Both the position numbers and the translations under genes were made by a program. From positions 1 to 62,943 of the forward strand of contig NZ_JAALFC010000021.1 of NCBI RefSeq assembly GCF_011058155.1: 62,943 nt of DNA. The letters run 5' to 3'. This DNA comes from Litoribacterium kuwaitense (GTDB lineage: Bacteria > Bacillota > Bacilli > Bacillales > DSM-28697). Within the stretch, counting starts at the first letter, position 1. The number at the start of each line of letters is the position of its first letter. Below are positions 9,301 through 17,997 of this stretch, one piece after another. The notes under the pieces were generated by a model that was given only the letters and a program-made list of their open reading frames with translations, did not search any database and was not told the DNA's origin.

Positions 9301-9366
9301 GCAAAATAGCATTAATTTGTTTGAGCGGTTCAACGCCGCTCATTATTGAATAAGAAGGGGTAACCT

Positions 9367-10170
9367 ATGATTGAACAACTATTAAGACGTGCAGAAGACA
9401 TTGCTGTCGAGGCAGGGCAGTGGGTTGTCGAAAATAAGAAAAATTACAATAAGGTTGAATACAAAAAGAATCACTTAGATGTTGTCACAGCGATCGACGT
9501 ATTAACCGAAAAAAAGATTATTGCAGCGATTAGGGAAAATTTCCCAACGCATCAGATCATCTCTGAAGAAAGTCAGTCCAGTGTTGAACGATTTTCTCTG
9601 ATGGATGCAGACGACTATAGTTGGATTATTGATCCAATTGATGGGACAGTGAACTTTATTCACGACATTCCGCATTTTGCTGTATCTATTGGTATTGTAA
9701 AAAACGGTGAACCAATCGCCGGCGTAGTTTATGGACCTCAGCAAGGTGAGCTTTTCTCTGCGGCGCAAGGTAAAGGTGCATATTTGAATGGCAAGAAGCT
9801 TTCTGTATCAAGACGAACAATGAAAGAAAGTCTTGTGAATACTGGATATGCTTCAAAAGATTGGACAACGGATAGCCCTTTGCAATATGAGTTGAAAAAA
9901 ATCTATGCGAAGTGTAGAAATATAAAAATCTCTGGATCAGCGAGCTTGGATTTAGCGTATGTCGCTAGTGGAAGAGTTGACGGATTTTGGCAAAGGAATC
10001 TATACCCATGGGATTTAGCGGCTGGTTCGCTGCTTGTCTCTGAAGCTGGAGGGCGCTTGTCTAATGTAGTAGGCGAAACGTTTGATATGAAAAAAGGTCA
10101 CATTTTAGCCACCAATGGTGTCATTCATGATGAGTTAGTTACTATGTTACGTGAGGAGAATAATAGATGA
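9367..10170 (+). CDS. Inositol monophosphatase family protein
   Basis: A magnesium-dependent sugar-phosphate phosphatase of 267 residues. It has all the IMPase signatures: the acidic residue of ISEES near 73, the metal motif DPIDGTVNF near 96-104, and the C-terminal WDLAAGSLLVSEAGG near 214-228. The family covers inositol, fructose-1,6- and PAP phosphatases. It is translationally coupled to the next gene by a four-base overlap. With an importer in front and a glycerophosphodiesterase behind, I infer it removes phosphate from the inositol phosphate (or similar) released from an imported glycerophosphodiester. Confidence 0.85.
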   Translation: MIEQLLRRAEDIAVEAGQWVVENKKNYNKVEYKKNHLDVVTAIDVLTEKKIIAAIRENFPTHQIISEESQSSVERFSLMDADDYSWIIDPIDGTVNFIHDIPHFAVSIGIVKNGEPIAGVVYGPQQGELFSAAQGKGAYLNGKKLSVSRRTMKESLVNTGYASKDWTTDSPLQYELKKIYAKCRNIKISGSASLDLAYVASGRVDGFWQRNLYPWDLAAGSLLVSEAGGRLSNVVGETFDMKKGHILATNGVIHDELVTMLREENNR

Positions 10171-10940
10171 GAGAGATTTTTCAAGCTAAGCAGTCACCCC
10201 TTGTTGGAGCGCATCGAGGAGCTTCACACTACTATCCAGAAAATACGATGCTGTCTTTTCAAAAAGCAGTTGAGCTAGGGGCAGACTATATTGAACTTGA
10301 TGTCCATTTAACGAAGGATAATATCCCTGTCATTATGCATGATGCGAATTTGGAAAGAACCTCGGACGGCAAAGGACGAATTAAAGACTTTACCGTGGAA
10401 GAATTAAAGCAATTAGATGTTGGGCGATGGTTTGGCGAAGAATTTGCCGGTCAACGTATTCCAACTCTTCACGAAGTATTATCGTGGTCAAAGGGGCGAA
10501 CCGGTGTCAGTATTGAAATTAAGCAAATTGAAGAAAGATATGACAATCTAGAGCAGCGGATTTTAGACGTCATCTACGATACAAATACAATGGATCAAGT
10601 TCAAGCAATGTCTTTTAATCATAACTCGATTAAGAAAATAAAGGAATTAGACAATCGGATCTTTGCGGGTATCATTCTATTTGCTGAGTTATATGATCCT
10701 ATTCGTGTTGCGCAGCAAATGAAAGTCGATTTTTATAATACACCTTGGTTATTTCATACGATCGAACAAATTCGTCAGCTCCATGAAGCAGGGTTCGTCG
10801 TTTGTGGAGGTCATAATGATCAACCTGAGAAATGGGTAGAGATGCAAGAGTGGGGAATAGATATGGCTGAAACGAATATGCCTGATGTCATGAAGGCACA
10901 AACAAAAGAAAAAAGACAATTTGACATCATAGTAAAATAA
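10167..10940 (+). CDS. Glycerophosphodiester phosphodiesterase
   Basis: A cytoplasmic GDPD enzyme of 257 residues without signal peptide. It has a TIM-barrel fold with the catalytic region GAHRGASHYYPENT (residues 14-27), the metal ligands of ELDVHLTKD and the second histidine of IMHD. It hydrolyses glycerophosphodiesters to an alcohol and glycerol-3-phosphate, or in some members to glycerol and the headgroup phosphate. The start overlaps the phosphatase stop as ATGA. It is the last gene of the operon, closed by the terminator at 10992. The cytoplasmic location fits hydrolysis after import, as with UgpQ in E. coli. Confidence 0.88.
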   Translation: MREIFQAKQSPLVGAHRGASHYYPENTMLSFQKAVELGADYIELDVHLTKDNIPVIMHDANLERTSDGKGRIKDFTVEELKQLDVGRWFGEEFAGQRIPTLHEVLSWSKGRTGVSIEIKQIEERYDNLEQRILDVIYDTNTMDQVQAMSFNHNSIKKIKELDNRIFAGIILFAELYDPIRVAQQMKVDFYNTPWLFHTIEQIRQLHEAGFVVCGGHNDQPEKWVEMQEWGIDMAETNMPDVMKAQTKEKRQFDIIVK

Positions 10941-10991
10941 AGAAGAGCCTTTTGAGTCGAGCAACGTCCTTTAGTTAAAGATTAATAAACG

Positions 10992-11027
10992 CCGAGTGTC
11001 GTTATTTAGCTACGAGATTCGGTTTTT
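10992..11027 (+). terminator. Terminator of the phosphodiester operon
   Basis: CCGAGTGTCGT (10992-11002) pairs with ACGAGATTCGG (11012-11022), one mismatch and one wobble, followed by TTTTT. It separates the structural genes from the regulator. Confidence 0.75.
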
Positions 11028-11096
11028 GCTTTAGTTATACGTGTTAAATTACTATATTAAGAGAGATGTCATTGAATAACGAAAGAGTGAAGAGAG

Positions 11097-11813
11097 ATGA
11101 AGCCGAGTTATCTAAGAATCAGTGAACAATTAGATCAATATATTAAAGATGGCATTTTTAAAAAAGGTGAAAAGCTTCCTTCAGAGATTGAAATGGCGAG
11201 CAATTTTGGCGTTTCAAGAGAGACTTTTCGTTCCGCTGTTAAAGTGCTTGAGCGAGAAGGAAAGCTGTTTGTTAAGCACGGTGCTGGAACGTTCGTCGTC
11301 AACCCTTTACCAAACATTGAGAATAATATTGAAACCTTGCAAAGTATTACGGACATGATTCAATCGGCAGGACTGAAGGAAGGAGAGAAACGTGAATCGA
11401 TCAGTCTCGAACCATGCAATCAAGAATGGGCGGATAAATTGTGCTTGTCTGAGGGTACGCCCGTCATTGTAAATAAACGAACGCGGATGGCTGAAGATGT
11501 TCCTGTTGTTGTTTCGATAAACATTATTCCAGAGCAATTTGTTGGAGAAGAGTTTATTCAGCAAGAAGAACTCGGTTCTTTGTTTCAATATTTTGAAGAG
11601 CAACGGGGAATTTATATTTCACGTACGGATGTAGAGTTAAATGTGCCCTTGCATACAGATAGAAATTGTCAAAAACTATTAGTCTATCCAGAAACAACCG
11701 TTTTAATGTTAAAACAGTTGCATTATGACATTCTCAATGAACCTTTAATGTATTCTATGGACTACTTTCGTACGGATGTTTTTACATTTACGATGAGACG
11801 GGCTCGTGGCTGA
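11097..11813 (+). CDS. GntR-family regulator with UTRA effector domain
   Basis: A 238-residue regulator of the HutC subfamily. The N-terminal winged helix (about 1-70) contains LPSEIEMASNFGVSRETFRS and the wing KHGAGTFV. The UTRA ligand domain fills the rest, ending TDVFTFTMRRARG. It follows the phosphodiester operon in the same direction, so it is the best candidate to bind the two AGATGTCTNNACAT sites upstream of that operon; a half site AGATGTC at 11065 suggests self-control. The effector may be an imported phosphodiester or phosphorylated product. Start ATG with a purine-rich GAAGAGAG in front. Confidence 0.85.
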   Translation: MKPSYLRISEQLDQYIKDGIFKKGEKLPSEIEMASNFGVSRETFRSAVKVLEREGKLFVKHGAGTFVVNPLPNIENNIETLQSITDMIQSAGLKEGEKRESISLEPCNQEWADKLCLSEGTPVIVNKRTRMAEDVPVVVSINIIPEQFVGEEFIQQEELGSLFQYFEEQRGIYISRTDVELNVPLHTDRNCQKLLVYPETTVLMLKQLHYDILNEPLMYSMDYFRTDVFTFTMRRARG

Positions 11814-11843
11814 GGTGTTGTATGGTATTGCAAGTGTCTTTAG

Positions 11844-11886
11844 AGCGTAAAGAAAGTGATTCACCACTTTCTCTACGCTTTTTTTT
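11844..11886 (+). terminator. Strong terminator after the GntR gene
   Basis: A 15-bp stem AGCGTAAAGAAAGTG (11844-11858) with CACTTTCTCTACGCT (11865-11879), one mismatch, followed by a run of T residues. Confidence 0.85.
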
Positions 11887-11974
11887 GAGAAAGCTTAACT
11901 CTGCTCTGATTTTTCGAAAAAGATGAAAGATGCCACCAGTTTTCTGCTTACAGCTTTTAAATAGCAAAAAACTG

Positions 11975-12005
11975 TTGACCTGAAACGCGTTTCATAAAAT
12001 ATGAT
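11975..12005 (+). promoter_or_regulatory. Promoter with embedded LacI-type operator
   Basis: The perfect palindrome TGAAACGCGTTTCA at 11981-11994 directly follows a -35-like TTGACC (11975-11980) and precedes TATGAT (12000-12005). The centre is GC, not the CG of CcpA cre sites, so a dedicated LacI-family protein is more likely. The LacI gene at 13206, downstream of the dioxygenase, is the natural candidate. Confidence 0.6.
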
Positions 12006-12069
12006 TTAAGCGAGGTGTTGGAAGTATTTTCATTTAAAGTAAGCTAAATGGAGAAAGGGAGCTGGTGAA

Positions 12070-13020
12070 ATGAGAAATGCAGGGAACAAAGGGAATCACG
12101 ATGCATTAGTCATCAGGCAGTCCTTGAACAAACGGTCAAACGACAAGCCTTTACGCGTTTTAAGTGAAGAAGATTGGACATTCTGGCAGGAGAATGGCTA
12201 CGTCATTGTCCGAAATGCTGTTCCGAAAGAACATATTGCGCGCTTAAAAAAGCTGATTTGGGAATTTGATGAAAAAGATCCGCATGACCCATCAACTTGG
12301 TATGCGCCGCCGCGTGCAGAGATGAAAATGGAAGAGCTACAGGGAACTGGAATGGTGGAAATGTACAATCACCAATATTTGTGGGATAACCGAATGTATC
12401 CAAAAGTTTATGACGCTTTCGTTGACATTTGGGGCACTGAGGAGCTTTGGACGAGTATCGACCGCTGTAATTTAAATATGCCGAGGAAGGGTGATCATCA
12501 GCCACAAGGATTTATCCATTGGGATATAGATACGAGTAAAAGCCCACTCCCGCAAAACGTTCAAGGTGTTTTGTCCTTAGTCGACACGACTGAGGAAATG
12601 GGGGGGTTTCAGTGTATTCCTGAATTGTTCCGAGATTTTCCTAACTGGGTAAAAAGTCAACCAGCTGACCGTGATCCTTATCACCCTGATACAACTGGAT
12701 ATGAGCCGACGAAAGTCATTCAAAAGGAAGGCGATCTGCTCATTTTTCATTCGATGCAGCCTCATGGAATACGGCCTAATTTCTCCGATAAACCAAGAAT
12801 AGCCCAGTACATTTCAATGTACCCTGCGCAGGAAGAGAACGAGTCTCTCAAGGCAGAGAGGATCAAATCTTGGCGCGACCGTATTCCTCCGCAAGGAGAC
12901 GCTTTCCCTGGTGATCCACGGAAATGGGAGCAACTCAAATACCCTCGTGCTCAATTAAATGAATTAGGAGAAAAGTTATTAGGGTTAAAAAGCTGGCGAG
13001 AGGAAGCTAGATCAAAATAG
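12070..13020 (+). CDS. Phytanoyl-CoA dioxygenase (PhyH) family protein
   Basis: A 316-residue Fe(II)/2-oxoglutarate dioxygenase-like protein. Metal ligands are visible as the HxD pair in FIHWDIDTSK (near 157) and the distal histidine in SMQPHGIRPNFSDKPR (near 234), where the arginine would hold 2-oxoglutarate. The family hydroxylates varied small molecules; the substrate here is unknown. Start ATG behind GGGAG with eight bases of spacing. It is expressed from a promoter carrying a LacI-type operator and followed by its own terminator and then a LacI regulator. Placement among glycan genes suggests a role in sugar or osmolyte metabolism, but nothing in the sequence proves it. Confidence 0.8.
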   Translation: MRNAGNKGNHDALVIRQSLNKRSNDKPLRVLSEEDWTFWQENGYVIVRNAVPKEHIARLKKLIWEFDEKDPHDPSTWYAPPRAEMKMEELQGTGMVEMYNHQYLWDNRMYPKVYDAFVDIWGTEELWTSIDRCNLNMPRKGDHQPQGFIHWDIDTSKSPLPQNVQGVLSLVDTTEEMGGFQCIPELFRDFPNWVKSQPADRDPYHPDTTGYEPTKVIQKEGDLLIFHSMQPHGIRPNFSDKPRIAQYISMYPAQEENESLKAERIKSWRDRIPPQGDAFPGDPRKWEQLKYPRAQLNELGEKLLGLKSWREEARSK

Positions 13021-13028
13021 CTTCTAGC

Positions 13029-13072
13029 AGTGTAGACAAAGTGGGTTGTGCCGCTTGTCTACACTCTTTTAT
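13029..13072 (+). terminator. Terminator hairpin of the GTGTAGACAA family, copy 2
   Basis: AGTGTAGACAA (13029-13039) pairs with TTGTCTACACT (13055-13065), followed by CTTTTATC. The loop shares GGGTTGT with copy 1 at 2777, so the two are related beyond the arms. Confidence 0.75.
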
Positions 13073-13205
13073 CTCTTATCTCTAACAAAAGCGATGGATC
13101 AAATGTTTACAAATCGTGAGACAACGGTCGATTTTTTCGTTCAGGGGGATTTTAACTTGTCAGAGAGAATACATAGATGAAAGTGAACGAAAAAGGAAGA
13201 TGATG

Positions 13206-14168
13206 ATGCCTAATATTAGAGATATTGCCAGTTTGGCAGGTGTTTCCGCAGCAACGGTTTCCCGAGTGTTGAATCATCACCCTTATGTCAGCCAGGAAAA
13301 AAGAGAAGCTGTGCTCAAGGTGATGCAAAAGTATAACTATCAAAAAAATATGAATGCTGTTCATTTAAGTACCGGTAAGACTTTTTTAATTGGCGTCGTT
13401 TTGCCATTTTTAGATCATCCATATTTTGCGCAATTGGTTAAGGGCATTGCAAACGAGGCATTGAAACATCAATATAAGCTCATTTTATTCCATACCAACT
13501 ATGAGGCAGATCGAGAGATAGAAGCTTTAAATATGCTGAAAAATAAACAGGTTGATGCACTTATTATTTGTTCGCGTTGCTTAGAGTGGGAATCAATCGA
13601 AGAATATACTTCATATGGCATGATTGTTGTTTGTGAGGACATTAAAAAGCCAAAGGTTTCCTCCACCTTTGTCAATCATTATCAAAGCTTTATGATGGCG
13701 TTACAGTATCTCTATGAAAAAGGTCACCAGAGAATTGGGTATTGTGTATGGAGAAAGACTGGAACAAATAGTCGTCAAAGGGAAAAAGCCTATCTTGATT
13801 TTCATCGACTTCACAATTTGCCTGTACGGCAAAGCTATATCTTGGCCCATAGGTTATATTTTGAAGATGGTGTACAGATCGTGCACGATTTAAGGAAGTT
13901 ATCCGATCCCCCGACTGCGCTCTTAGTGACTGGTGATCAAATTGCAGCAGGGATTGTGACCTGTTGTAAAAAAGAAAACATCGCCATTCCTGATCAACTG
14001 GCGATCATTGGATTTGATAACCAGCCTATCGCCCAAGTCATGGAGATTACAACGATCGAAATCCCTTTAGAAGCGATGGGCAGACAGCTTTTTCTGCAAT
14101 CGATCGATTCCTACAATTACACGCACCATGAAATGACAACAACGTTTATTCCGAGAAAAACGGTGTAA
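13206..14168 (+). CDS. LacI-family transcriptional regulator
   Basis: A 320-residue repressor. The N-terminal helix-turn-helix reads MPNIRDIASLAGVSAATVSR, with hinge residues up to about 60 and a periplasmic-binding-protein-like effector domain after that. Three ATG codons lie together at 13200, 13203 and 13206; the last has the best spacing from AAAGGAAG and gives the standard LacI N terminus, so the longer reading from 13116 is not used. It is likely to repress the PhyH gene just upstream through TGAAACGCGTTTCA. The effector is unknown. It is convergent with the next gene across a long hairpin. Confidence 0.85.
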   Translation: MPNIRDIASLAGVSAATVSRVLNHHPYVSQEKREAVLKVMQKYNYQKNMNAVHLSTGKTFLIGVVLPFLDHPYFAQLVKGIANEALKHQYKLILFHTNYEADREIEALNMLKNKQVDALIICSRCLEWESIEEYTSYGMIVVCEDIKKPKVSSTFVNHYQSFMMALQYLYEKGHQRIGYCVWRKTGTNSRQREKAYLDFHRLHNLPVRQSYILAHRLYFEDGVQIVHDLRKLSDPPTALLVTGDQIAAGIVTCCKKENIAIPDQLAIIGFDNQPIAQVMEITTIEIPLEAMGRQLFLQSIDSYNYTHHEMTTTFIPRKTV

Positions 14169-14253
14169 GCAGTTGCGTGGTCATCACTTTTGAAGATTAC
14201 AGCGCTTGAATATTCAAAGAGATATTTCATTTTAGCAGAGCCTAGAAGTTAGT

Positions 14254-14295
14254 AAAGCTGATCAAAAGACATTGACTCATCTTTTCATCAGCTTT
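14254..14295. terminator. Bidirectional terminator between convergent genes
   Basis: AAAGCTGATCAAAAGA (14254-14269) pairs with TCTTTTCATCAGCTTT (14280-14295) with one internal mismatch. It serves the LacI gene (plus) and the PhyH gene (minus). Confidence 0.75.
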
Positions 14296-14330
14296 CATCG
14301 TAAACGAGCTCGGCCGGCTAAGCTAGTCTA

Positions 14331-15011
14331 CTACTCAGAAGAAGAGATTGGAAAAGCGGCTTTAGCCCAGTTGTAGGGAGGGTCTTCTTGTGTTCCATCC
14401 TTATAAGTGGAAATGAGTGCCCAGCGATCTTTACCAGATTGGTTCGGTCGGGAAGCATGAAGTAATAAATCGTGAAAAATGATGGCATCACCTTTGGCAA
14501 CAGGTAGATCAATCACTTTGGTTGGATCTATCTCTTCTTCGTTAAGCCGATTGCCAAAACCTAGCCCGTCAGAAGCATCACCGTTGTGGCGTATATCACC
14601 AAGTAAGTGTGAGCCTGGTACAACTCGTAAACACCCATTGTCTAATCGCGCATCATCCAAGGCGACCCAAACGGAATATTTATGGCTCCCTTCCCAATAT
14701 GGGTAATCCTGGTGCCAAGGAGACCCAAAGTCGGTACCTGCATTTTTAAACACAATTTTAACACTGAGAAAAACAACGTCGTTTCCAATAATCTCTTTCA
14801 AGGCAGTTACGAGCTTCGGGTTTGCTGCAAATTTTTTAAATGCAGGACTTGCTACAGCCATCCCAAGATAGACGCCTTCATTGTTGACTTGCTTATCATT
14901 CAGCACTTTTACAGCCTCATCTTTAAGAATGTGTACTTCATGCTCGGATAATAAGCTTTTAATGACTACATAACCTTCACGATTAAAATTTTCCTTATAT
15001 GAATTTGTCAT
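14331..15011 (-). CDS. Phytanoyl-CoA dioxygenase (PhyH) family protein
   Basis: A 226-residue Fe(II)/2-oxoglutarate dioxygenase-like protein, more compact than the one at 12070 and from a different branch. The iron triad is clear: the H and D of PWHQDYPYW near 99 and the distal H of LLLHASRPNQSGKDR near 187, with the arginine for 2-oxoglutarate after it. CLRVVPGSHLLGD is the usual PhyH core strand. It overlaps the upstream AraC gene by four bases, so both are one transcription unit and the AraC protein probably controls this enzyme. The substrate is unknown. Confidence 0.82.
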   Translation of the reverse strand: MTNSYKENFNREGYVVIKSLLSEHEVHILKDEAVKVLNDKQVNNEGVYLGMAVASPAFKKFAANPKLVTALKEIIGNDVVFLSVKIVFKNAGTDFGSPWHQDYPYWEGSHKYSVWVALDDARLDNGCLRVVPGSHLLGDIRHNGDASDGLGFGNRLNEEEIDPTKVIDLPVAKGDAIIFHDLLLHASRPNQSGKDRWALISTYKDGTQEDPPYNWAKAAFPISSSE

Positions 15012-15808
15012 TTCAACTTTCCTTTCTGAATGTCAGTAGGGGTAAGCCCTTTATTGGTTTTTACGATGCGTGAAAAATGATAAGGGGATTTAAAGCCGCA
15101 ACGGTCAGCAATTTCTTTGACGGTTAATCCAGTCGTCCGTAAAAGTTCAACGCCGCGCTCCATACGATATTTCCAAATATATTGCATGGGGGTCATCCTT
15201 GTATTTTGGCGGAATAATCTGACTAAATAACTTACAGAAATACATCCTTTAGAAGCTAGCAGAGATAACGTTAATTCCTCATGATAGCGTTCTTGAATCA
15301 GTGTTTGAACTAAGGTAACTGCGGGATGAACAGTCAGCTCTTTTACATCATTTTTACACTCAATGGCGTATTGTTGGAATACGGAAAGAGCGAGGGTATT
15401 CAGTACAGCACTACTACCTGGGATATTTTGTCTTTGAATTCCTACAAGCGCATCAAGCAATCGGTTCATTTGCTCTGAAATCAGCCGGTGTTGTGGCAAT
15501 TGATGCATCATCTCTAAAATCTTAACGTCAATGTCGTATTCAAATACAGTAATCCACCGATGCCATGTTTCTTCCTGTGAGGAGAATGCGATATGCACTT
15601 GTTGGTCAGGAAGAAGCAACATCATCTGGCCTGGTTTTAGGTCAATCTGTTTGTGACCAATGGTGGTTAACATTGACCCCGAGTGAAGGAGGAGAATCTG
15701 TAATTCGCTTTGATGTCTAGGTCCATAAATACAGCCAGGAATGTTAACGATTGAGCCAGCGTAGCATTCTTTTGCTGCAAATACTGGGTATAGATCACCT
15801 TTTTCCAT
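15008..15808 (-). CDS. AraC-family regulator with cupin sensor
   Basis: A 266-residue protein with an N-terminal cupin-like effector domain (about 1-150) and a C-terminal pair of helix-turn-helix motifs. The second carries the AraC signature TVKEIADRCGFKSPYHFSRI followed by KGLTPTDIQKGK. I chose the ATG at 15808 because GGAGG lies seven bases upstream; the longer frame to 15877 lacks a ribosome site. It is translationally coupled to the PhyH gene by an ATGA overlap. Its effector is probably a sugar or sugar acid, as is usual for this architecture. Confidence 0.85.
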   Translation of the reverse strand: MEKGDLYPVFAAKECYAGSIVNIPGCIYGPRHQSELQILLLHSGSMLTTIGHKQIDLKPGQMMLLLPDQQVHIAFSSQEETWHRWITVFEYDIDVKILEMMHQLPQHRLISEQMNRLLDALVGIQRQNIPGSSAVLNTLALSVFQQYAIECKNDVKELTVHPAVTLVQTLIQERYHEELTLSLLASKGCISVSYLVRLFRQNTRMTPMQYIWKYRMERGVELLRTTGLTVKEIADRCGFKSPYHFSRIVKTNKGLTPTDIQKGKLK

Positions 15809-16125
15809 GACCTTGCCTCCAATCTGTAATCCTCTCGTTATTAAACATAGCTCATAAAGCGATTTGAGAAAATGCATCTAAAACGCTTCTTTGTGTCTAT
15901 AATGCGCATGAACATCGTTACAGTAATATAACTTCATAGAAACTTTAACGTGTATGTCGTGTGAGGAGCAGACCATTTCAAACGATCATGCCCAAAATTC
16001 TGTGATGCCTATAATGATATGGGGAAGTAAGTGGATGTAAAAATTAGTTCGTTCAATCCAGTTAGATCTTTGACGAATCATATGAGAAAAACAGGTTCGA
16101 AAAGAAGATGTAACAAACAGATAAA
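15809..16125. other. Intergenic stretch without a recognisable gene
   Basis: AT-rich sequence holding the promoter region of the AraC-PhyH unit, including AAAACGCTTCTTTG near 15881 that resembles half of a cre site. Minus-strand frames of about 60 codons here have no ribosome site or family features. Confidence 0.4.
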
Positions 16126-16156
16126 AGCATGAGCTCGGAAAAGAACGAGCCCATGC
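16126..16156 (-). terminator. Terminator of the fucosidase gene
   Basis: AGCATGAGCTCG (16126-16137) pairs with CGAGCCCATGCT (16145-16156), one mismatch. Read on the minus strand it is followed by TTTTATCTGTTTG. Confidence 0.7.
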
Positions 16157-16179
16157 TTCAAAGATATACATAAATCTTT

Positions 16180-17831
16180 TTACTTTGCTTCACTGATGAC
16201 GAATTGTTTAACGTCGATGCCTAAGTCCTCCCCTTTGTAGGCAGGGTCAGCTAACGTGATGGTAAGTGGGACAATTTGTTTGGCAGGCAAAGTGAAGCGA
16301 AGGCTGTCATCTATTAATGCTTTACCAGTGACTGTCTGCTCTTGATCGCCAATCTGAATACGATAGAGACGGCTTTGCTGAGCATTTCCCTGGAAATCAA
16401 CGAAAACGTTTGTTGTTTTTTCCGATGCTACATAGGCCGTCAGGCGGACCTTCGTTTGTGTTGTGCTCGTATAGTTGCCTTCATCGCAATAGCTATGACC
16501 GTAAGAGATATTCTCTGGCGTGATCGTCCAAGTGTCACCTGCTGAAGCAACCGCATTCGTCGGAATCATGCGCAGTTCTTCTTGCAAAGTGACTTTAAGC
16601 ACTGGAACAAGGGGCTCTTCCAATTGACTTGGTAACGTTATCTTTAATTGATCATTCGTTTGTGCCCACTCTAATGCTTGTGTAGTTCCATCCTCAATGA
16701 CGTCGGAAACAGAAGAGGCGAGGCCAGGCAAAGTGATTATCGTGCCTTTGGCAGCATCGGTCACGTAAAGGTAAAGGTGATGTCCGTTAACCATGACGTG
16801 CCCCCAGTCTTGGGCTGGGAATTTTGTTGCTTCATTGCCGTTGACAATCTCTGGGTGGCGTTTAATCCATTCGCCGATGGAGCGGAGGATGTCGGCTTCA
16901 AATTCAACGATTGATCCATCTCCGCGCGGCCGATATTGAGCAAATAATTGCCACCATTTGAGCGCACTTGAATGAGGTAGTTGATCAATTCATTCAGTTT
17001 TTCTGAAAAATCAACGTGCTTTTGCCAACTGCGGTATCCCCACGTAGCGTTGTAAATCGATGCCGGTGTTTGCCAGGCACCGTCAAGGTTCACCTGAGGC
17101 ACTTCATTATCTCCTAGAGTGCGGAAATCGCCAATGTTGTTCCAAATTCTGCTGTTGATCGTTGCCTCGGGCTGGTACTTATAGACGAGAGAAGCGAAAG
17201 TTTTACTTTGCTCAAGCGTCGGCGTTCCCATATCAAACCAAACTTCGACAAGAGGACCGTATTGCGTTAACAGCTCCTGAAGCTGCTCCTTTATCACCTC
17301 TTCAATCGACTCTGGGATGGTATTGCAATTGTCGTAGTCGAATTCGTGACCTTGGTGCCAGTCGACGAGGGAATAATACAGCCCCAGCTTAAGCCCTTGT
17401 TTTTGACACTCCTCTGCTAATAATTGAAGTGCATCTTGTCCAAAAGGGGTCATATCTGCAAGGTTGTAGTTGGTCGTTTTTGTTTTAAACATACTAAAAC
17501 CGTCGTGGTGCTTCGTTGTGAAGACGATGTATTTCATTCCGGCATCTTTAGCGAGTTGACAAATGGCTTTTGGGTCAAATTTTTCGGCAGAGAATTGCTT
17601 TGCAACTTCAAGGTAGTCCTCTTCAGGAATATCCGCCCACATTTGAATTTGTTCACTGTAACCTTTCGTGACTGGCTCGCCATTCCAATTACCGCCAAGC
17701 TCTGAATACAAGCCCCAATGAATAAACATGGCGTAGTTCAGCTTTTCCCAATTTGCGATTCGCTCATCAGAACTCCAATCATCCCGGCCGTGAATGCCTG
17801 TATACATTTGACTGCTATTTTTTAATTCCAT
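16180..17831 (-). pseudogene. Alpha-L-fucosidase (GH29), one frameshift
   Basis: A cytoplasmic GH29 enzyme without signal peptide that removes alpha-L-fucose from oligosaccharides. The N-terminal part (from 17831) has the family segments MFIHWGLYSELGG, the substrate-binding HHDGFSMF near 112, and the probable nucleophile aspartate in VEVWFDMGTP near 200. The frame breaks near 16925: upstream reads LLNIGR, downstream continues as RGDGSIVEFEADI and on through a C-terminal beta-sandwich to 16180. One missing base (a C) restores the GH29 consensus GPRGDG. A GPH symporter and a sugar-acid dehydratase lie upstream on the same strand, fitting fucose use. Confidence 0.88.
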
Positions 17832-17997
17832 TCAAATTCCCTCTTTTCTAAAAGTCATTTTGTTGTACAGCAAAGGAAAAGGCTGCTGCGTATTTTTTCA
17901 GAAAGAATGCTTTACGGTGGTATTGATCATCAGAAAGAGTACTTCACGTCTTAGTATAGGTGTTTTCCCAAGGGAGTCTACTAGATTTCGCAATAAG

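Noticed and set aside
11981-11994. CcpA cre site before the PhyH gene
   Set aside because: The palindrome has GC rather than CG at its centre, so it fails the key part of the cre consensus.
15986-16171. 61-codon minus-strand frame after the fucosidase
   Set aside because: It covers the terminator hairpin and lacks a ribosome site.
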